Shown piece after piece: positions 24,201-37,900 of a DNA stretch of 64,000 nt. The stretch covers positions 12,467,001 to 12,531,000 of the forward strand of contig NC_065895.1 of assembly GCF_905147045.1 (NCBI RefSeq), written 5' to 3'. Made by a program: the position numbers and the translations under genes. Positions within the stretch are counted from its first letter, which is position 1; every line of letters starts with the position of its first letter. The notes beneath the pieces are model-generated. The model was not told the origin of the DNA and did no database searches. It saw only the letters and a program-made list of their open reading frames with translations. The DNA comes from Nymphalis io (lineage: Eukaryota; Arthropoda; Insecta; Lepidoptera; Nymphalidae).

Positions 24201-27200
24201 CAAAAGTTAAGATCTAAATAAACCTTACCACATATATATATATCTAACAACCAATTAAAACTAAAACCTTGTACTTTTATTAATAACTAATTAACACGAT
24301 TCATTTAATAGAACCCGAGTAATATGGAGTCGCAAGGTAGTTTAGGGTATTTGAAAAAAAACGCGCTAAGTAATACGTCAAGGAACAAGATAAATTAACA
24401 GTTTTTTGTATGGAAGATTACATAAAAAAGTTTAATCTCAATTATTATTACAAAAACCTACCTATACTATATTATAAGTGCGTAAATTCGTGTGTTTGGG
24501 TGTTTGTTACTCAATACCGCCAACACTGCTAAATGAATTTTTAAAAAAGGAAAACTAGGATGTATTATTAATTAATTAATAGGTATAATTAAAAGTACGA
24601 CGCAAAATTGAGAGAGAGTAATAACTAGACATAATAAAAAATAAACACTACCCGCCTAAAGCATAATACTTTCCGGTTAAAGTCAGTACGGGATATTACC
24701 CAATCGTATCGGAATCTGGCTGTTAACAAAACTGATTAACTATCGCTAGGTCGTCGGAAAACCGATATATTACGATATTAATATGACAGTTATCACGAAA
24801 TGATATGAAATTATCAGCTAAGCCCTAAAGGAGGAAATTAATGAAATACTCCTGATTTGCGTTTTCGAGACGAGTAGAATACAGCCGATCAATTTTAGTC
24901 CAGTGGTGTAAGAGCTGATAAGGGTTTTTTTTTTATAAAGCGAATCCGAAAAACTAACTGCACCACATGGGAGGCAGAAACCGATACACGAACTAAAGCA
25001 ATCCCATGCACGTCACCAACAAACGAGCGTGTTTAGACATTTACCAAATCGATATTCTTGTATTTTTATTCCAACATGCTGCAACGACCTCAAATAAATC
25101 GGATAAGGTCAAACGAATTATGACAATGATGATGATTAGCTCGTGTCATAATAAAGTGTTTATATATAAGAGAATACCTGACTGACTGACTGACTGACAT
25201 ATCCACGCACAGCCCAAACTATCAGGGCTAGCACCATGAAAATTTGCATACGTTTCTTATACACAGTAGGTTATCTAATATTACTCAGGAAAGATTATTG
25301 AAAGTAGGTAAGGAAAAAAGTTGATTTTTTTTATGAAAAGCCTTTATTTTAAAGAGCTATAGAAATGCTCATGAAACACGATGAATAAAGATCTACTTAT
25401 TTAATATAAGGGATATTCGAGTATAATCTAACCAGGTTTTGAGGATGGTGTTCAGATTATTCATATATTTGCTGACAAATACCCTCCGGGAATTTAATAA
25501 TTTTACGAAAGAAAATAAATTCACAAAATATTATATATTATGACTTCTATCGTTTTAGCCTCCAATTATAATTAACTATTTGATAGTTATATACAAGTTA
25601 GTAGGTGAACTAGACTTGGAAGGCATTTTTACAAAATTATCGCACCCATTGCGAACTTATTTCGATAACAATGCAATAATTTAGGACCGTCGTTGAACTG
25701 ATAGTGTAACCAGAAATACGGCTACTGGCTAGTATTATTATTAAAAAAATATCGTGTTTTAAGAACCCAATAGGTTAATCAATACAATAAAATGACCAAA
25801 TATATAAAATTGGATAACAACTCCAAGCCATATATATGTTTTATATGGAATTAATATTTTATCGGAAATATGTACATATATCAATAAGTATAGATAAATA
25901 TTGCCTAGGCCTCAATAATCTAATTTATCTATATGATATCTAATGGAAATAGTCAAAACCTTATGTACCTTATGTATCTTGTATTTGAACAATTAACATT
26001 TTTTCCAAGTAAAATGGAAGTATTATAGAAGTAAAAATTATATATAACAATGTTTCTTGTATGAATTCCAATATAATTAATTTCATTGTGGTTTCAAATT
26101 CTCTTGTTCGACGATAGTCCGCGACGGTTTCTGGGAGACTATCAACCAAAATACGTGACAATTATATTATATATTAGATATATATTAGATATATATATAC
26201 GTCTGAATCTGAATAAACATAAATCCATTAAAATAATAAACAACAAGTTATGACGGATGCAAGTAGTATGAGATTTTTTTATAACAGTTTTGTAAAGATT
26301 AAAAAGTCTTAAGAAATAAAAGGACAACGTTGTAATAAAATCACTATAGCCCATAACATTATCTGAAAAGTCTAATTATTCGAACTTTTTAACCAAAAAC
26401 AAGTGAATTGATATTTTAACCAATAATTAAATTATATTTTAAACGTTTTCGAAGACTTGTACACTCATAATACAATAGGTTTTTAACTTTCCTAAACTAC
26501 CAATGAACATAATTTTCTATGCTACTAATCTGTGTTTTACACCTCTGCCCTTTGACATTAGTTATTGTTACATTATTATTTCATGACTCTGTGACGTAAT
26601 TTGTTTATGTACCTTTGCCGATATTTCATTTATTAAAAACAAAATTAAAATATACTTTATTTTAACAAGCAGTAAATCGTCTTACGTCTGAAAATAACCG
26701 ACAAGCAACATTGATTTAATTTTTTTATTTTTGCCTTATTTTTTAGTTTGGCATTTTTTTGTAATGGTGCCAAATGCATAAAGATTATTTCGTCATTATC
26801 ATGTTTTGACATAAAATATATAAAACAATAATAGAATAATATAAAGAAGAATAGAACAAGAGAGTGTTATTTATAACAATAGGAAAATGTAGTGTGATGT
26901 GATCTTCCATTAAATAGCTCAAACATCCTACTAATTTAAACATGAACTTTGAAATGTTGCCAAGTATAACTTAAGTAAACGAAGAGGTTTTCCTGTTAAG
27001 TAAAAACTCCACAAATAGGAATAAGCTAACATAAAAACCTACATAGTTACATCATTGTATCATCATAAGGATATTTAAAAAGAAATTATATAATCAAATT
27101 ATTATTGGTTACTTTATATAGTACAATTTATATTGTAATAGTACTAGTTGTTGTATTAGTAGTACATATATATAAGCATTTATAACTGTAAGGCTGATAT

Positions 27201-29083
27201 TTTGTATATCTTTTTTTTATATTATAGGTAGGTAGACTAGAATTTAGGCCACCTGATGGTAAGTGGTCACCAATGCCCATAGATATTGGCATTGAAAGAC
27301 ATGTTAACCATCGCTTGTAATGCAAATGCTCCAACAACCTTTGGAACTAAGATGTTATGTCCCTTGTGCTTGTAATTACACTGGCTCACTCACCTTTCAT
27401 ACCGGAACACAACAATACCAAGTACTGCTGTTTTGTGGTAGAATATCTGATGAGTGGGTGGTTAACACCAGTTAAATATCTTCATGACTATGCAAATAAC
27501 ATTTTACCAAACAAAGAATAAATTAATTAGCACGCATTTTATTATATTCTACTTTCACTTTAGTGAAATGAATTAGTAACCATGTTTTTGTAATAATAAT
27601 ATGCAATGCTTATTTTCAAGAAATTACAATTACTAAATCTTGTGTTAGAAATGAAGACAACAGTAGATGAAGGGGTCACTTTATGCTATTGAACTATTTA
27701 GGATTATTTAGTTTAGCACTGAAAATATTTTGTTCCATAATGTAGCCCGATGATGAATACAAATTACGGATCAAACAATACAAGGATTCACTATTAAAGC
27801 CTACACTTAGTACTAGTTTACTGGGTGGTAACCTACATTTGGCCCACCTACATAGGTACAAACAAATCATATCATGTTCTACCACCAAACAGCAATACCT
27901 TGTATTGACGCTAACTTTTTTTTATAAAATGGTCAGTACAAATCTGTCAAATTGCTGTAATGATAACTTGAAACGTAAAACACCTTGTGCTAGAAAATCT
28001 AAGGCTAATCTTTAAGTATGTCTTTGTAATAATTTTCATTAGCACCATGGTTTGCAACTAAATAACAAGAGTAATTAAAACGAAAAGGTGAAACTGATGC
28101 GTCCAACAAACGAGTGGCAATTGCCATTACGATGAAGGTCTTGACCCCATTAACCTTCCCATTGTATCTGTTGCTGTATACAATACAGGTTATTGATTAT
28201 ATTAATAAATAAATTACAAATTTCAATAGTTCATATATAAATTTTGATTATGTAATGTTATTACAATAATCATTTTCAATGTTATAACATATCTCAACTT
28301 GGAAGAAATTTTAATAGAAGTTTCTATAATCAAAAAAATAAAAACTAACTTGCATATGTTTTGATTTTAGATCATTCTCAATAATAACAGAAGGCTTAAA
28401 TACATACTTGCAGGGTCAGCATCACCAACAGTTGCTTGTTTGAAGTATGCATAGAGCTCTAGAAGATCAGTGTCACTGGGAAGGGTCTTCAGTTTCTTAA
28501 CATTAGCAGCAGCTTGGTCAAATTGCTGAAATAATAAAATATTATTTTGTTAAGCATCTCATGAATGATTGTAATATATATAGGTTTATAAGTGAAATTG
28601 GTTATGAGAAAAACGTCTATTATAATATTAGATTATTTAGTATTTATAAAAGTTCATACACAAATTCTATTTTGAAAATTGACAAAGGTCGAGCAATGTA
28701 CAAAAATTTTTTCCTTTGCCTGAATAAGCATTGTTATGTAAGAAATCATATTCTTATAAGATTTTTTTATAAAACAGGATGTGTTCATCTAATATTTTTT
28801 AGAAGACAACAAAAAGTAAAGTTTTGTTATTTATTTTTTTCATAATTAATTCACTTGATGTATCAATAAAATCAATATTATTTTTTGTATGGTCATAGCA
28901 CATATTTGTTTAACTATATAAATTATATTATAGAGGTACAAGATAATATAATAAATACCCAATACAAAAATATTATAGCTAATAGCTATAGATTACAGTA
29001 ATGTGACTTTGAAATGAACACTATCAGACTTCTACACATTTAACAACACTCAATATAAGTACACTTACCTCTTGAAGTGACAT
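21256..29083 (-). CDS. Acbp: Acyl-CoA-binding protein, copy 1 (90 aa)
   Basis: This is a cytosolic carrier of long-chain acyl-CoA esters. Coding exons are 29083-29069 (MSLQE), 28525-28408 and 21395-21256, totalling 273 nt and 90 residues, typical for the family. Intron 1 is phase 0 and intron 2 is phase 1; intron 2 is about 7 kb and full of repeats. The ACBP signature is clear: LELYAYFKQATVGDADP (Tyr30, Lys34), KGKAKFEAW (Lys57) and KAYIAKV (Tyr76), matching the acyl-CoA contact residues Tyr28, Lys32, Lys54 and Tyr73 of mammalian ACBP. The donor after exon 1 is GTAAGT and after exon 2 GTATGT. A possible AATAAA on this strand lies at 21085-21090, about 170 nt after the stop. The neighbouring copy 2, upstream on the same strand, has the same exon structure, which indicates tandem duplication. 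Confidence 0.95.
21856..22166 (+). mobile_element. SINE family A, near full length, in intron 2 of ACBP copy 1
   Basis: GCCGAGATGGCCCAGTGG head, GGTTTAAACCCC B box, body and CAGCAGTGGGACATTCACAG tail are all present. It is antisense to the ACBP gene. Confidence 0.88.
22765..23645 (+). repeat. Composite repeat bounded by about 135-bp direct repeats, in intron 2 of ACBP copy 1
   Basis: The segment from CCGTTACAGATTTATAATG to AGCATCTTCGGAGT occurs at about 22772-22899 and again at about 23518-23649. Between them lies an AT-rich part (also at 25972-26162), a GC-rich island (23095-23345, with GCGCCATCTGTCGGCGC) and a short CCATTAAAATAATAAACAAC motif (also at about 26227). Confidence 0.65.
25180..25198 (+). 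repeat. (TGAC)n short tandem repeat
   Basis: Four to five TGAC units in a row, in intron 2 of ACBP copy 1. Confidence 0.85.
25972..26258 (+). repeat. Second copy of two parts of the composite repeat
   Basis: ATCTTGTATTTGAACAATTA through AGACTATCAACC, then directly CCATTAAAATAATAAACAAC. The GC-rich island and the 135-bp end repeats are absent here. Confidence 0.65.
27210..27463 (+). mobile_element. Family C element, 3'-truncated, in intron 2 of ACBP copy 1
   Basis: GGCCACCTGATGGTAAGTGG, CTTGTGCTTGTAATTACACT and GAATATCTGATGAGTGGGTGG in family order. Confidence 0.8.
27826..27905 (-). mobile_element. Family C fragment, diverged
   Basis: Contains CTGGGTGGTAACC and TTCTACCACCAAACAGCAAT only. 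Confidence 0.45.
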
Positions 29084-30457
29084 GGTTGCTTGGTATATCA
29101 GCAGTTACTTAATCTATAATCATAAAAAAATAACTTTACACTACAAAAACCGAGCAATACTAAATAATATTAAATACCTACATGCCAGTGTAAATTGTGA
29201 TTTACATCACCAAAAAAAAGGAAAAGATCATACTTCAAATTGTATAAACTCTTTACATATTAAAAGCAATTACTCATTGCGGTATAAAAAACCTCATAAT
29301 GGTTAAAATAACTACACAACTTACTGATAAAAATTAGCGCGACGAGTACTCTCAACGAATGTTCGTATAAAACTAAAGCTAAAGCAAAGCAAGAGTAGGT
29401 AATGAAAATGACTGAACACTACTTGTAGTCTTGAGCAGTAAAGTGACCTCTCTAAATTGACTGCAATAGCGTCGCGTTGAACCAAGCTGACGTGTTTGAT
29501 TTCTGTAGGTGGCTAGTAATAATACGGTGCTGAATAATTATATTTATAATTTTAGTATTACATTATTATATAATAATGATTAATAAAAATCGGTACATAT
29601 TTAAATACACAGAATTTATAAATACTCTGTCAATGTCAATAAAGAAGATGTCACCTTTGAAGAGTGACTGCAGTTTTATGTACAGAAATTGGTTATTGAA
29701 TAGCAACAATATTAAAGTTACATGAGAAATTAGGAAAAAACTGTACAAAAATCGTGATGATCGAAAATGAAAACGGCTATCATCTTTGATAGCGGATATA
29801 GAAGTATTAGGTATATTAAAATGTATCTTCACATATTTAGGTAAATTAAAATAATATTTTTACGAGTCAAACTTCCCATTAATATAAAACTTTTGTGTTT
29901 CAAACATATTCCCATTAATATTTTCACATTAATTAGTAACACAACACCTTAACATTTTGTTAACGTCGCCAATATCTAAAAAATATGTTGGTGGCGAATT
30001 AATATTGGTAGGTAACCTCCGTTATTTATTTTGAAGTCTGATAAAAAATTAAAAAGTTTTCTGTTGCTATTTCCTCTAATTTAACTAATTATCACCATAA
30101 GCAAAAATATAAACTACACTAAGTTAGTGTTCTTTAAAATAACAGTTTAACAAGTTTTACAAAATAAAACATACTATAACCGAGACCATATTTATTATCG
30201 TGCAATCATATAGTAGACAGTATTAATGAGTAATATGAAATTTAAGATCGATTAAAACCTGATTCCCAACATTAAAACTAAGAATTTAAGAAGAAAACTC
30301 CTTAGATAAAGCTATCTAAGGAACTCTGCGACATTAGGTAATAATCGAAGAATATATTACAAAATTGCCGATCATAGCGACACATAAGGCACTGCGTTTC
30401 CATCAGACATTCACCTTGGCTGGCAAAAAGAACGACTAGATGACTGCATTGTAACTT

Positions 30458-30655
30458 TTTTTTTACATAGGGGAAACCTCTAGAAAGGAAGGGGAATCTA
30501 ACTACGTGGCCTTTTTACCCATTAAAACCGTGGTTGTCTGTGGCACGGCTTAGAGAGATTACTGCATCATTCGAAGGCTCAGTTAATCTCCTCTCAGGGG
30601 GGCTCTGTTTCACTCGCTATTGCGTATTGCAGAGACCCCATTTTTAGAACGACAT
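30458..30655 (+). repeat. Dispersed repeat family E, copy 2
   Basis: T run, ACATAGGGGAAACCTCTAG, ACCCATTAAAACCGTGG and TCTCCTCTCAGGGGGGCTC. Related copies are at 13437-13540 (inverted) and 52210-52435. Confidence 0.6.
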
Positions 30656-31382
30656 TGAAAAGGAATTTAGGAATTATATTTGACCACAAATTAACTTAGT
30701 TTTTCATAATTCTACTGGCCTCACGCCTCTTAATATTTTATAAGTTATCGCACTTAATATAAAACGACAACATAGTAAAAAAACTCGTGTCTGTCTATTA
30801 CGCCATTTCGACTAAACCACTGAACTGATTCTTATTAAATTTGACAGAGAGGTACCTTAGAACCTGGATAAGGACGTAGGCATATAAATACCGTTCCATC
30901 GGATTGTCAGTCGAAAGGAATTAAGAACGGTAGTGAAAATTTTAACCCATTCTGCACTGGTCGGAACTGGTTCGAAATTCAATTGCTTGATTTAAACCAA
31001 ACATGCAAACAGGTAAATTTAAATAAACGCTTCTGAAAGTAGGTACTTTATTTTTAACAAGGACAATAAATTTCATTAGATAACTTGTATCTTACTATTA
31101 TTTAAATTCTAATAATAATATAAAGTACACAGCTAACTAACAGCTATAAAAACATATGTTGACGTCAGTGGGATTTATTAAAAAAACAAATTTTAAGTTT
31201 TAATTATTATTTAATAATTTTATAAACTTACAAAATCTGTATACAGAAAATCACAATCGTATAAATTTCGAGAAAAAAAAACAATAAGGAAATGAGAATG
31301 TTGAAGGAATTCCTAATTTTGAATTTCATGCATTTCGTTACACGACGGTAGACTAACTAACTTACAATTATAATTATTAAGT

Positions 31383-33606
31383 TTAAGCGTATTTAGATTG
31401 TAATTTTTCAGCCATTTCTATGTACTGTTTCTTGGCATCGTCTTGTGAGATACCCTTGCGACCAGTCCATGCCTTGAACTTGGCCTTGGCGATCATTTCA
31501 CTGGGTTCAGCTAAAAATAATATTATTTTATTTAAAATACTAGCAATTTACCTTTGAATTAATTCGAACATACTTTAATTAGACAAACATTACAAGATGT
31601 ATTCATAAATTATTATATGCCTCTGAATAGCCTTTGCTTAAAGCATTAACACCCTTAATGCAAGTTATAGATAGAATGATATGACCGCTTAACTTAGGTA
31701 CATGATACAACTTCATGTTTTGTCTTCTTCTTTTGAAAGACAAATGACTGATGATACATGTCACTTATTTTACTAGTAAGGCTAATCTTTTTATACCCAT
31801 ATATATTGAAATTATTATTTAGCTCCTGGCATCTTTCTAATTTATAAGTAGGTGCCTAATTAATATGTACAAAATACGTTTTATTTATTTAAAATACGAA
31901 CCGATGTTAACATCGCCGGTTGTGGCCTGTTTGTAAAGAGAGTAGAGGGCCAGGTTCTCGCTGTCGCTTGGCCTGGTCTTCCAGTTCTTCACTGAAGTGG
32001 CGACTTTTTGGAATTGCTACAATATAAATAAGAATATATGTTTACTTTACAATAAGTAACACATTTACATAATTTATTATTAAAGCTTAAATATAATAAA
32101 CACATTACCACCACCTAATTTATTTAATAGTTCCTAGAAGGATAAGTTTAATGCAACTATTAAGGCATGGTAGATAAAAATATATTACTAATAAAATATT
32201 TATTTTCCGAACACATATTTATATCTGTCAAAGGATCTTCATAATAAATTTTGATAGCTTATCGCAATTTACAGAAATGATGGATTGTGTACGATTCCCG
32301 TAATCACATTTAACGTTGTATAAATATAGATAATTCAAACGTTATCAAAATAATATATAAAAGTCCGAAAATAAATATAATAAATTAACTGTCAATTATA
32401 TTTAACTTAGGTAAGTTAATTTTTGTCTGATTCTTAAAATAAAATTAACGTAAACATTATATTTAAAATATAAACTGTTTTAATGGCACATTTAATTATA
32501 CATACACAGATACATACATTTGATAGGTAAATCGTACTTATTACGTAGGTACCAAAAGACCATTGTCTGTATGACATTTCCTTGTATGACTTATTCGAAA
32601 ACCCATATTGTAACAAACAGGTAAATATAGAAACAATTAAAAGAAATAGATAAAATAATTATTTTATATTTCGTCGGTACCTAAGGTTTCATTGTGTTTA
32701 AGTTTGCGTAAAAAAGTACCTACCTTCTTTATTACGCAAACTAATCAAATAGCTCGTAAATAAGCCCAAAACTGGAAAAACGCCTCACTTTTCTTTCGAC
32801 CAAAATGAAGCTTCATATATTCAAAATTTCATTCATCCCGTGCAAGTTTCTTCACAATATTGTATTATTGTTGCTAAACGTCTTTATGCTTTGTTTATTT
32901 AACTAGCTATCTAATTAAATAAGACCATAGATAATTTATTACTTTTTAAAGATTTGACATATTCCTAACAAACATGTTCCTTCGACGCTACGCAAAAACA
33001 TTCTGTAGTGCCTTCCCAAAATTTAACCCTTTGATTAGGATCAAAGTGTAAAGTGGTAGATAATATCCTGATGGTTACCCTGTCCCATTTTGAATACAAT
33101 TAACGAATACTATACAATACATTTACATTGTAAAAACAACGTTAACTATCACTGCTTACAAGTCCCTGGAACGATTTGTGTTTAATCGTATAAATAATTA
33201 ATGCGAGAAATCGATTTAAATCTTAAGTGTTAATGAGAAATGAAAATGAGTGGTCAATCCAAGTGACAGGTGTGAAACGTTTTTCGTCATAAATATTGCA
33301 CTCATATTCGAACTTCAAACTGTTTTCATCGCGCTAAAAGAAGTTTCATTATGTCCCTTAAGTAAAGCGTGCTATTATTTAAATAATAAAATAGACCGAG
33401 CAAAAACACCTACTGTTATCAAAATCAGTTTCTGCAAATGATCCTTTCTACATCAATATATCGTACTTATAACCAGAATAGATGTTTTTTATTTTTTTAT
33501 TTTAGTTTAGTCGGCTAATACTATAATATGCCAGTTTATTTGCAAAGCTAGTATTCCAAACCGGTACACTCACCTCGTCAAGAGACATTTTGGAATGTGG
33601 TGTGAT
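31383..33606 (-). CDS. Acbp: Acyl-CoA-binding protein, copy 2 (85 aa)
   Basis: This is the second member of a tandem ACBP pair. Coding exons are 33588-33574 (MSLDE), 32016-31902 and 31510-31383, giving 258 nt and 85 residues, with the same intron positions and phases (0, then 1) as copy 1. Motifs are LALYSLYKQATTGDVN (Tyr30, Tyr33, Lys34), AKAKFKAWTGRKG (Lys54) and KKQYIEMAEKL (Tyr73). The loop after Pro46 is two residues shorter than in copy 1, and the usual PGM(L/F)D segment is replaced by PSEM. A pyrimidine-rich CAG acceptor ends at 33607, 18 nt upstream of the ATG, so the entry starts at the beginning of that exon (33606) and includes 18 nt of 5'UTR; an upstream noncoding exon is expected. 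The second donor is GTTCGT, weaker than consensus. A possible AATAAA on this strand lies at 31174-31179. Which copy serves which tissue cannot be told from sequence. Confidence 0.94.
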
Positions 33607-33607
33607 C
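33574..33607 (-). promoter_or_regulatory. 5'UTR splice acceptor and start-codon exon of ACBP copy 2
   Basis: Read on the minus strand, a run of pyrimidines ends in CCAG just before 33606, followed by 18 nt of leader and the ATG at 33588. The transcript therefore probably has a noncoding first exon at higher coordinates. A CpG-containing stretch at about 34490-34620 is one possible place for it. Confidence 0.5.
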
Positions 33608-34689
33608 TGGAAAAGAAAAAGAAAATTATTATTATTTATATATAAATAAATTAACTCCACTGAAAATAATGATAATAATTATGATACAATGCAAATGTAA
33701 TTGATACACACAACTTGTAACGAACTTTGGGGTGAATGTCAAAATGACGACTGAAAATAATTTTGAATGAGGCGGGCAACGAAAGACGCATAAAAAACTT
33801 TAATTATTGTAATTGTTAGATTATTGTTGACTGTTATTTGTTGGCTTTTAGTAATAAGAATAAATTAGCGATAATTTTTTTCGTTGTGTTCACTCCAACA
33901 GACATTTGTTCTTAAAACTTTAAAAAAAAATTGAGTTTTATTTAATATATGTATATACTTATATACCTTATACCTTTAAGAAGATTATTAAATGTTAATT
34001 ATTTGAATTAATTATTCCACTTATATGGACTTTAGCTTTCGCTCTTATTTTGTTTTTTTTTTTATGTCACCTTTTTTGCTCCAAGCTTATTTGAATTAAA
34101 TTAATTACTCATTTGTTCAAAGAAAGAATTTACTCAGTATAGATTTAATATTAGTATTTATGCTTGTATAATAAAACATCCTAAGAGCCTCGCTTAATTA
34201 TAAAGACCTTTCGTGTCTCTAATTTCGTCAAAAAAGTAATTGATTTTATTTCTGATTTTGATCAAAACGAAACGAGATTTAAATACAAGTTGTCGTGGAA
34301 AATAACGATCCGTTTTAAAAATATAACAAACAAAACTTATAATAAACAAATCATATTGAATACTGATTTCAATATATTATATTCTCGAAGCCAATATATT
34401 ATTTGAATTATTTATTATTTTAAAAAAAATATATAAAAATATTAAAAATCAAATTTAATTTATTATAGTAGAAAAAGATAACAGGTGCAATGAGTTTACT
34501 TCGGACTACTTGCGCACGCGCATAATGTTCGCGGTATTCGCGTTGGACATTCCTTAGGTTCGTTGACCGGTATGCCGGTAACGGAAACCAGACGTTACCA
34601 CACTTTCCAACACTCGTCCTCTCACTCTAAACTCGTCGATAATAACTTTACAATAGAAGTACAAAACAGAAGGATATAATATCTCGATC

Positions 34690-34882
34690 TTTACCAATGT
34701 TATAGATGCGAAAGTAGCTGTCCATCTGTCGATCTGTTACGCTTTCACGGCTAACTACTTAAACGATTATGATGGAATTTAATATAAAGCAACCTTGAAC
34801 CCCAAAGAAGGACATAGGCTACTTTTTTATACCTTTTATACCCCTCTTAATAAGCTGGTGAAGCCGGAGCGAAAACTAGTAA
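34690..34882 (+). repeat. Family G repeat, best preserved copy
   Basis: ATGCGAAAGTAGCTGTCC, CTGTTACGCTTTCACGGC, AGAAGGACATAGGCTAC and the end GAAGCCGGAGCGAAAACTAG. Confidence 0.5.
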
Positions 34883-35299
34883 CTTATAAAACTAATAAAA
34901 ATGATATATGTTCTCAAAACAATAATAAATATTTTTTCAAATGACATTCATTTCATGAAAAGGAAAAACTCAGTGGCTCTAATATTCATTAAAATATTAT
35001 TAATGATGTATAGAATAAATCGTATTACAATTTACGAACGAACCGAAATACACAGTTATTAAATATTTTAGTCACTACCAAATAAAAATTAAAATAAACA
35101 CAAACACTTGAAAGTCAAAATTAATAGGTAATGCGAGTTTTCATCGAAGATCTCTTTCATTGTGTTTGTAAAACATCCACCGTGATGTGTCAACTCTTTT
35201 TAGTTAATTTAATTCAATTATTCATGACCTAATATACTGATGATATTCTGCTGGTCGACCAGCAGGATACCTTGCGCATTCTTAACGAATACCTAGTCA

Positions 35300-35575
35300 A
35301 TTGTGCAAAACATTTTACAGTGCACAGGTGTGTCCGCAAACACAGGGTCACTTTTCATAATCCGATGAGACGGTAATCCGACACAAACGGCGAGAGATCA
35401 GTCACATCATCAAGCCAACGGAGTAACGTGTTATACGAGGCACGAGGGTGTAAACATTGCCAAATTCCAATTTCCGGACTGACAATTCCTTTTTAGAAAA
35501 AACCCACTAATATTTTATTGTTTGGTGCGATTCTAGGACTTTCAGAATTATGTCAGAATCTGTAGCATCACAAGC
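35300..35575 (-). mobile_element. SINE family D, strongly diverged
   Basis: CATAATCCGATGAGACGG, AATCCGACAC, GAGGCACGAG and AACCCACTAAT are in family order; the head is degraded. Confidence 0.55.
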
Positions 35576-37639
35576 TATACATATATATGTACATAGTATA
35601 CAACATAATAATACAAAGCTCAATAGATCCAATTAATTAGACTTATTAATGTAAAAAATTGGTTAAAATAATAGTAATACTCACCGGGGGGTAGGTTCGG
35701 ATCGCAAGCAAACGAGAAAATGAATTATTTTGACGCGGATCTCTCATTAAATTTTCAAACCCAGGCCCTTATCGGTTTTGCTGATTGTAATAGGGTTGTC
35801 AAAATTAAAGTTAGTCACGGATTTTTTTTTATTTAAAAAAAAAACATTGTTTTACGTACATTTGTTTACTATAAAAACCAGGAAATATTTAAGCATGATA
35901 ACAGAAAAAGTAAATTCTCTTCTTCTTAAATTTACAAGAACATTCTATGTTTTAAATTCGATCGCAAATGATATAAATATTTAGCACTGCTCACGGGGTA
36001 GTTATGTTATTTAAAATTTATAACATTTGAGGTTTTTGATGGCCCTTAAGTGAGTAACATAAATATTGAACCTAAGACAGAGACTTGCATATACTTAGTT
36101 CCATAGTAGTTTCCATTGACTTGGCACAATTAGCTTTGCCAGGTATTTCAGACGTAATTTTACAAATTTTTAAAATGTAATAAAGATATGATCGAGAATG
36201 ATTAAAGCATGGATAAAATATAAAAAATATTATTTGAGTTGCACTAAAACCTTTTTCGGTAATTGTTAACGAAATTTATAGCATTTCCTCTTTGTTTATT
36301 TTATTTTTTAAACTTTTAGGAATAATAGATATAAATAAGCAAAGCTGTTTTTAGCCGTTACCCAAGCTGCTTTAACCCGTTTAAGCGTCTTCGCCCTTTT
36401 TGCTCCGAAGCTATCTATTTATACATATGATGTATATTTTATATTAAGCGACAACCCTATCGCAATGTGTTACAGTCAACATAAAATTTCATCACTTAAA
36501 TATAACGCCAAATACATATCAATAGTAATTAAGGAATTATAAAATTTATTACAATCTTATCGTCTTTATCTGTTAAATATATTTTATTATTGAACTCAGT
36601 ATAAATCAATCAAATCAATCTTTATCTAAATTGTAGTTACTACATGACCGTGAAATTAATTATAGAATATTACTAAACGGCGTCAGCTATCTGGGCGACA
36701 ACTTACTTAGTCCTAAAAAGCTTTTGCATCGCAAAATAGGCGAAATAAATATAACCGATTGCCTTGCCTTGATTTACTATAGTTATCTCTTTGCACAAAT
36801 ATTAATGTATCTATTGCAGAGTTCATAATATGGTATTAAATTAGCTTAGATACATTTTTCATGGCAGAAAGAAATATTTTTCGTATGTGTTGGTATTACA
36901 ATAATGCATATGACGTTCTAGGCACTTTTACTCATTAACATTTTTTTACATAATCGTATTTTTACATTTTTTCATACATATTTGCACTTTGTCTCATTGA
37001 TTTTTATTTTTATTTTATTGATAACACTGTTCCGTTAGGGAAGACGCAAGTTGAAAACCATACATAAGAATCTTACGTCAAGTAGGTATATTTTTTTTAC
37101 TTGGTACAAGTGGAATACAACTGCAACAATTAAAAACGTCGTACATTAGTACGGTATTTTTTATTACATATATGTAATGCATAAATATCGTTTACTTTTT
37201 AGGATAAAACAACCTTTATTCAAAAATATTGAATAATATATTTCCAATTATACAACACAGATTAGTATGTGTAGGTCAAACTTTGGCGTCATCCGATTGA
37301 GCTGATATATTTCACTCACTCGTTGTTGGTACAATACAAGATACCAACGTTCTAAATACATATTTCTGCAATAAGACGGCTTGCGATGCGCCGTATGTTC
37401 AGGTAAAAAAAAAAATTTAATCAGAAAGGACCTACTTTTCTGAAACATTTAAACTATCGTGATTTATATATATTTAAAACATAACTTTGTATTTCTAGTT
37501 CATCTCGTGCTTGGAAGTAAAAGGAAATATCATAAGGATACATGCCCAAATCAGAAAATTATACAACCGCCGGAGGTTGACAAAGGAAGCATGTGTTAGG
37601 TTCAACTCGAAATACTCGTTTTATAAGTAAGATATTTAC

Positions 37640-37900
37640 TGACTATTGTGCCCATGTGTGAGTGCAAACACAAGTGCACTTTCTAGTTCCTCGATCTCAT
37701 AATCCAATGGGATGGCAAATCCGACACGACCGGAAAGAGTTGAGGTGCAGAACCAATAGCTGTACATACTTTCCGAGGCACGGGAGTGTTAACAACTCAA
37801 ATCAATCTCTGCCAACCTCCAAACTGCTACTCAGAACTTCAGGACAACCCCGATCTAACGGATCTCTGACCTTATAAGATTGTTAATACAACAACGCAGT
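37640..37900 (-). mobile_element. SINE family D, diverged
   Basis: Shared motifs are CTCATAATCCAATGGGATGG, ATCCGACACGACCGGAAAG, CCGAGGCACGGGAGTG and CAAACTGCTACTCAGAA. Confidence 0.65.

Noticed and set aside
29082..29306. Plus-strand open frame overlapping the first ACBP exon
   Set aside because: It is antisense to the MSLQE exon and its upstream leader and has no protein-like features.
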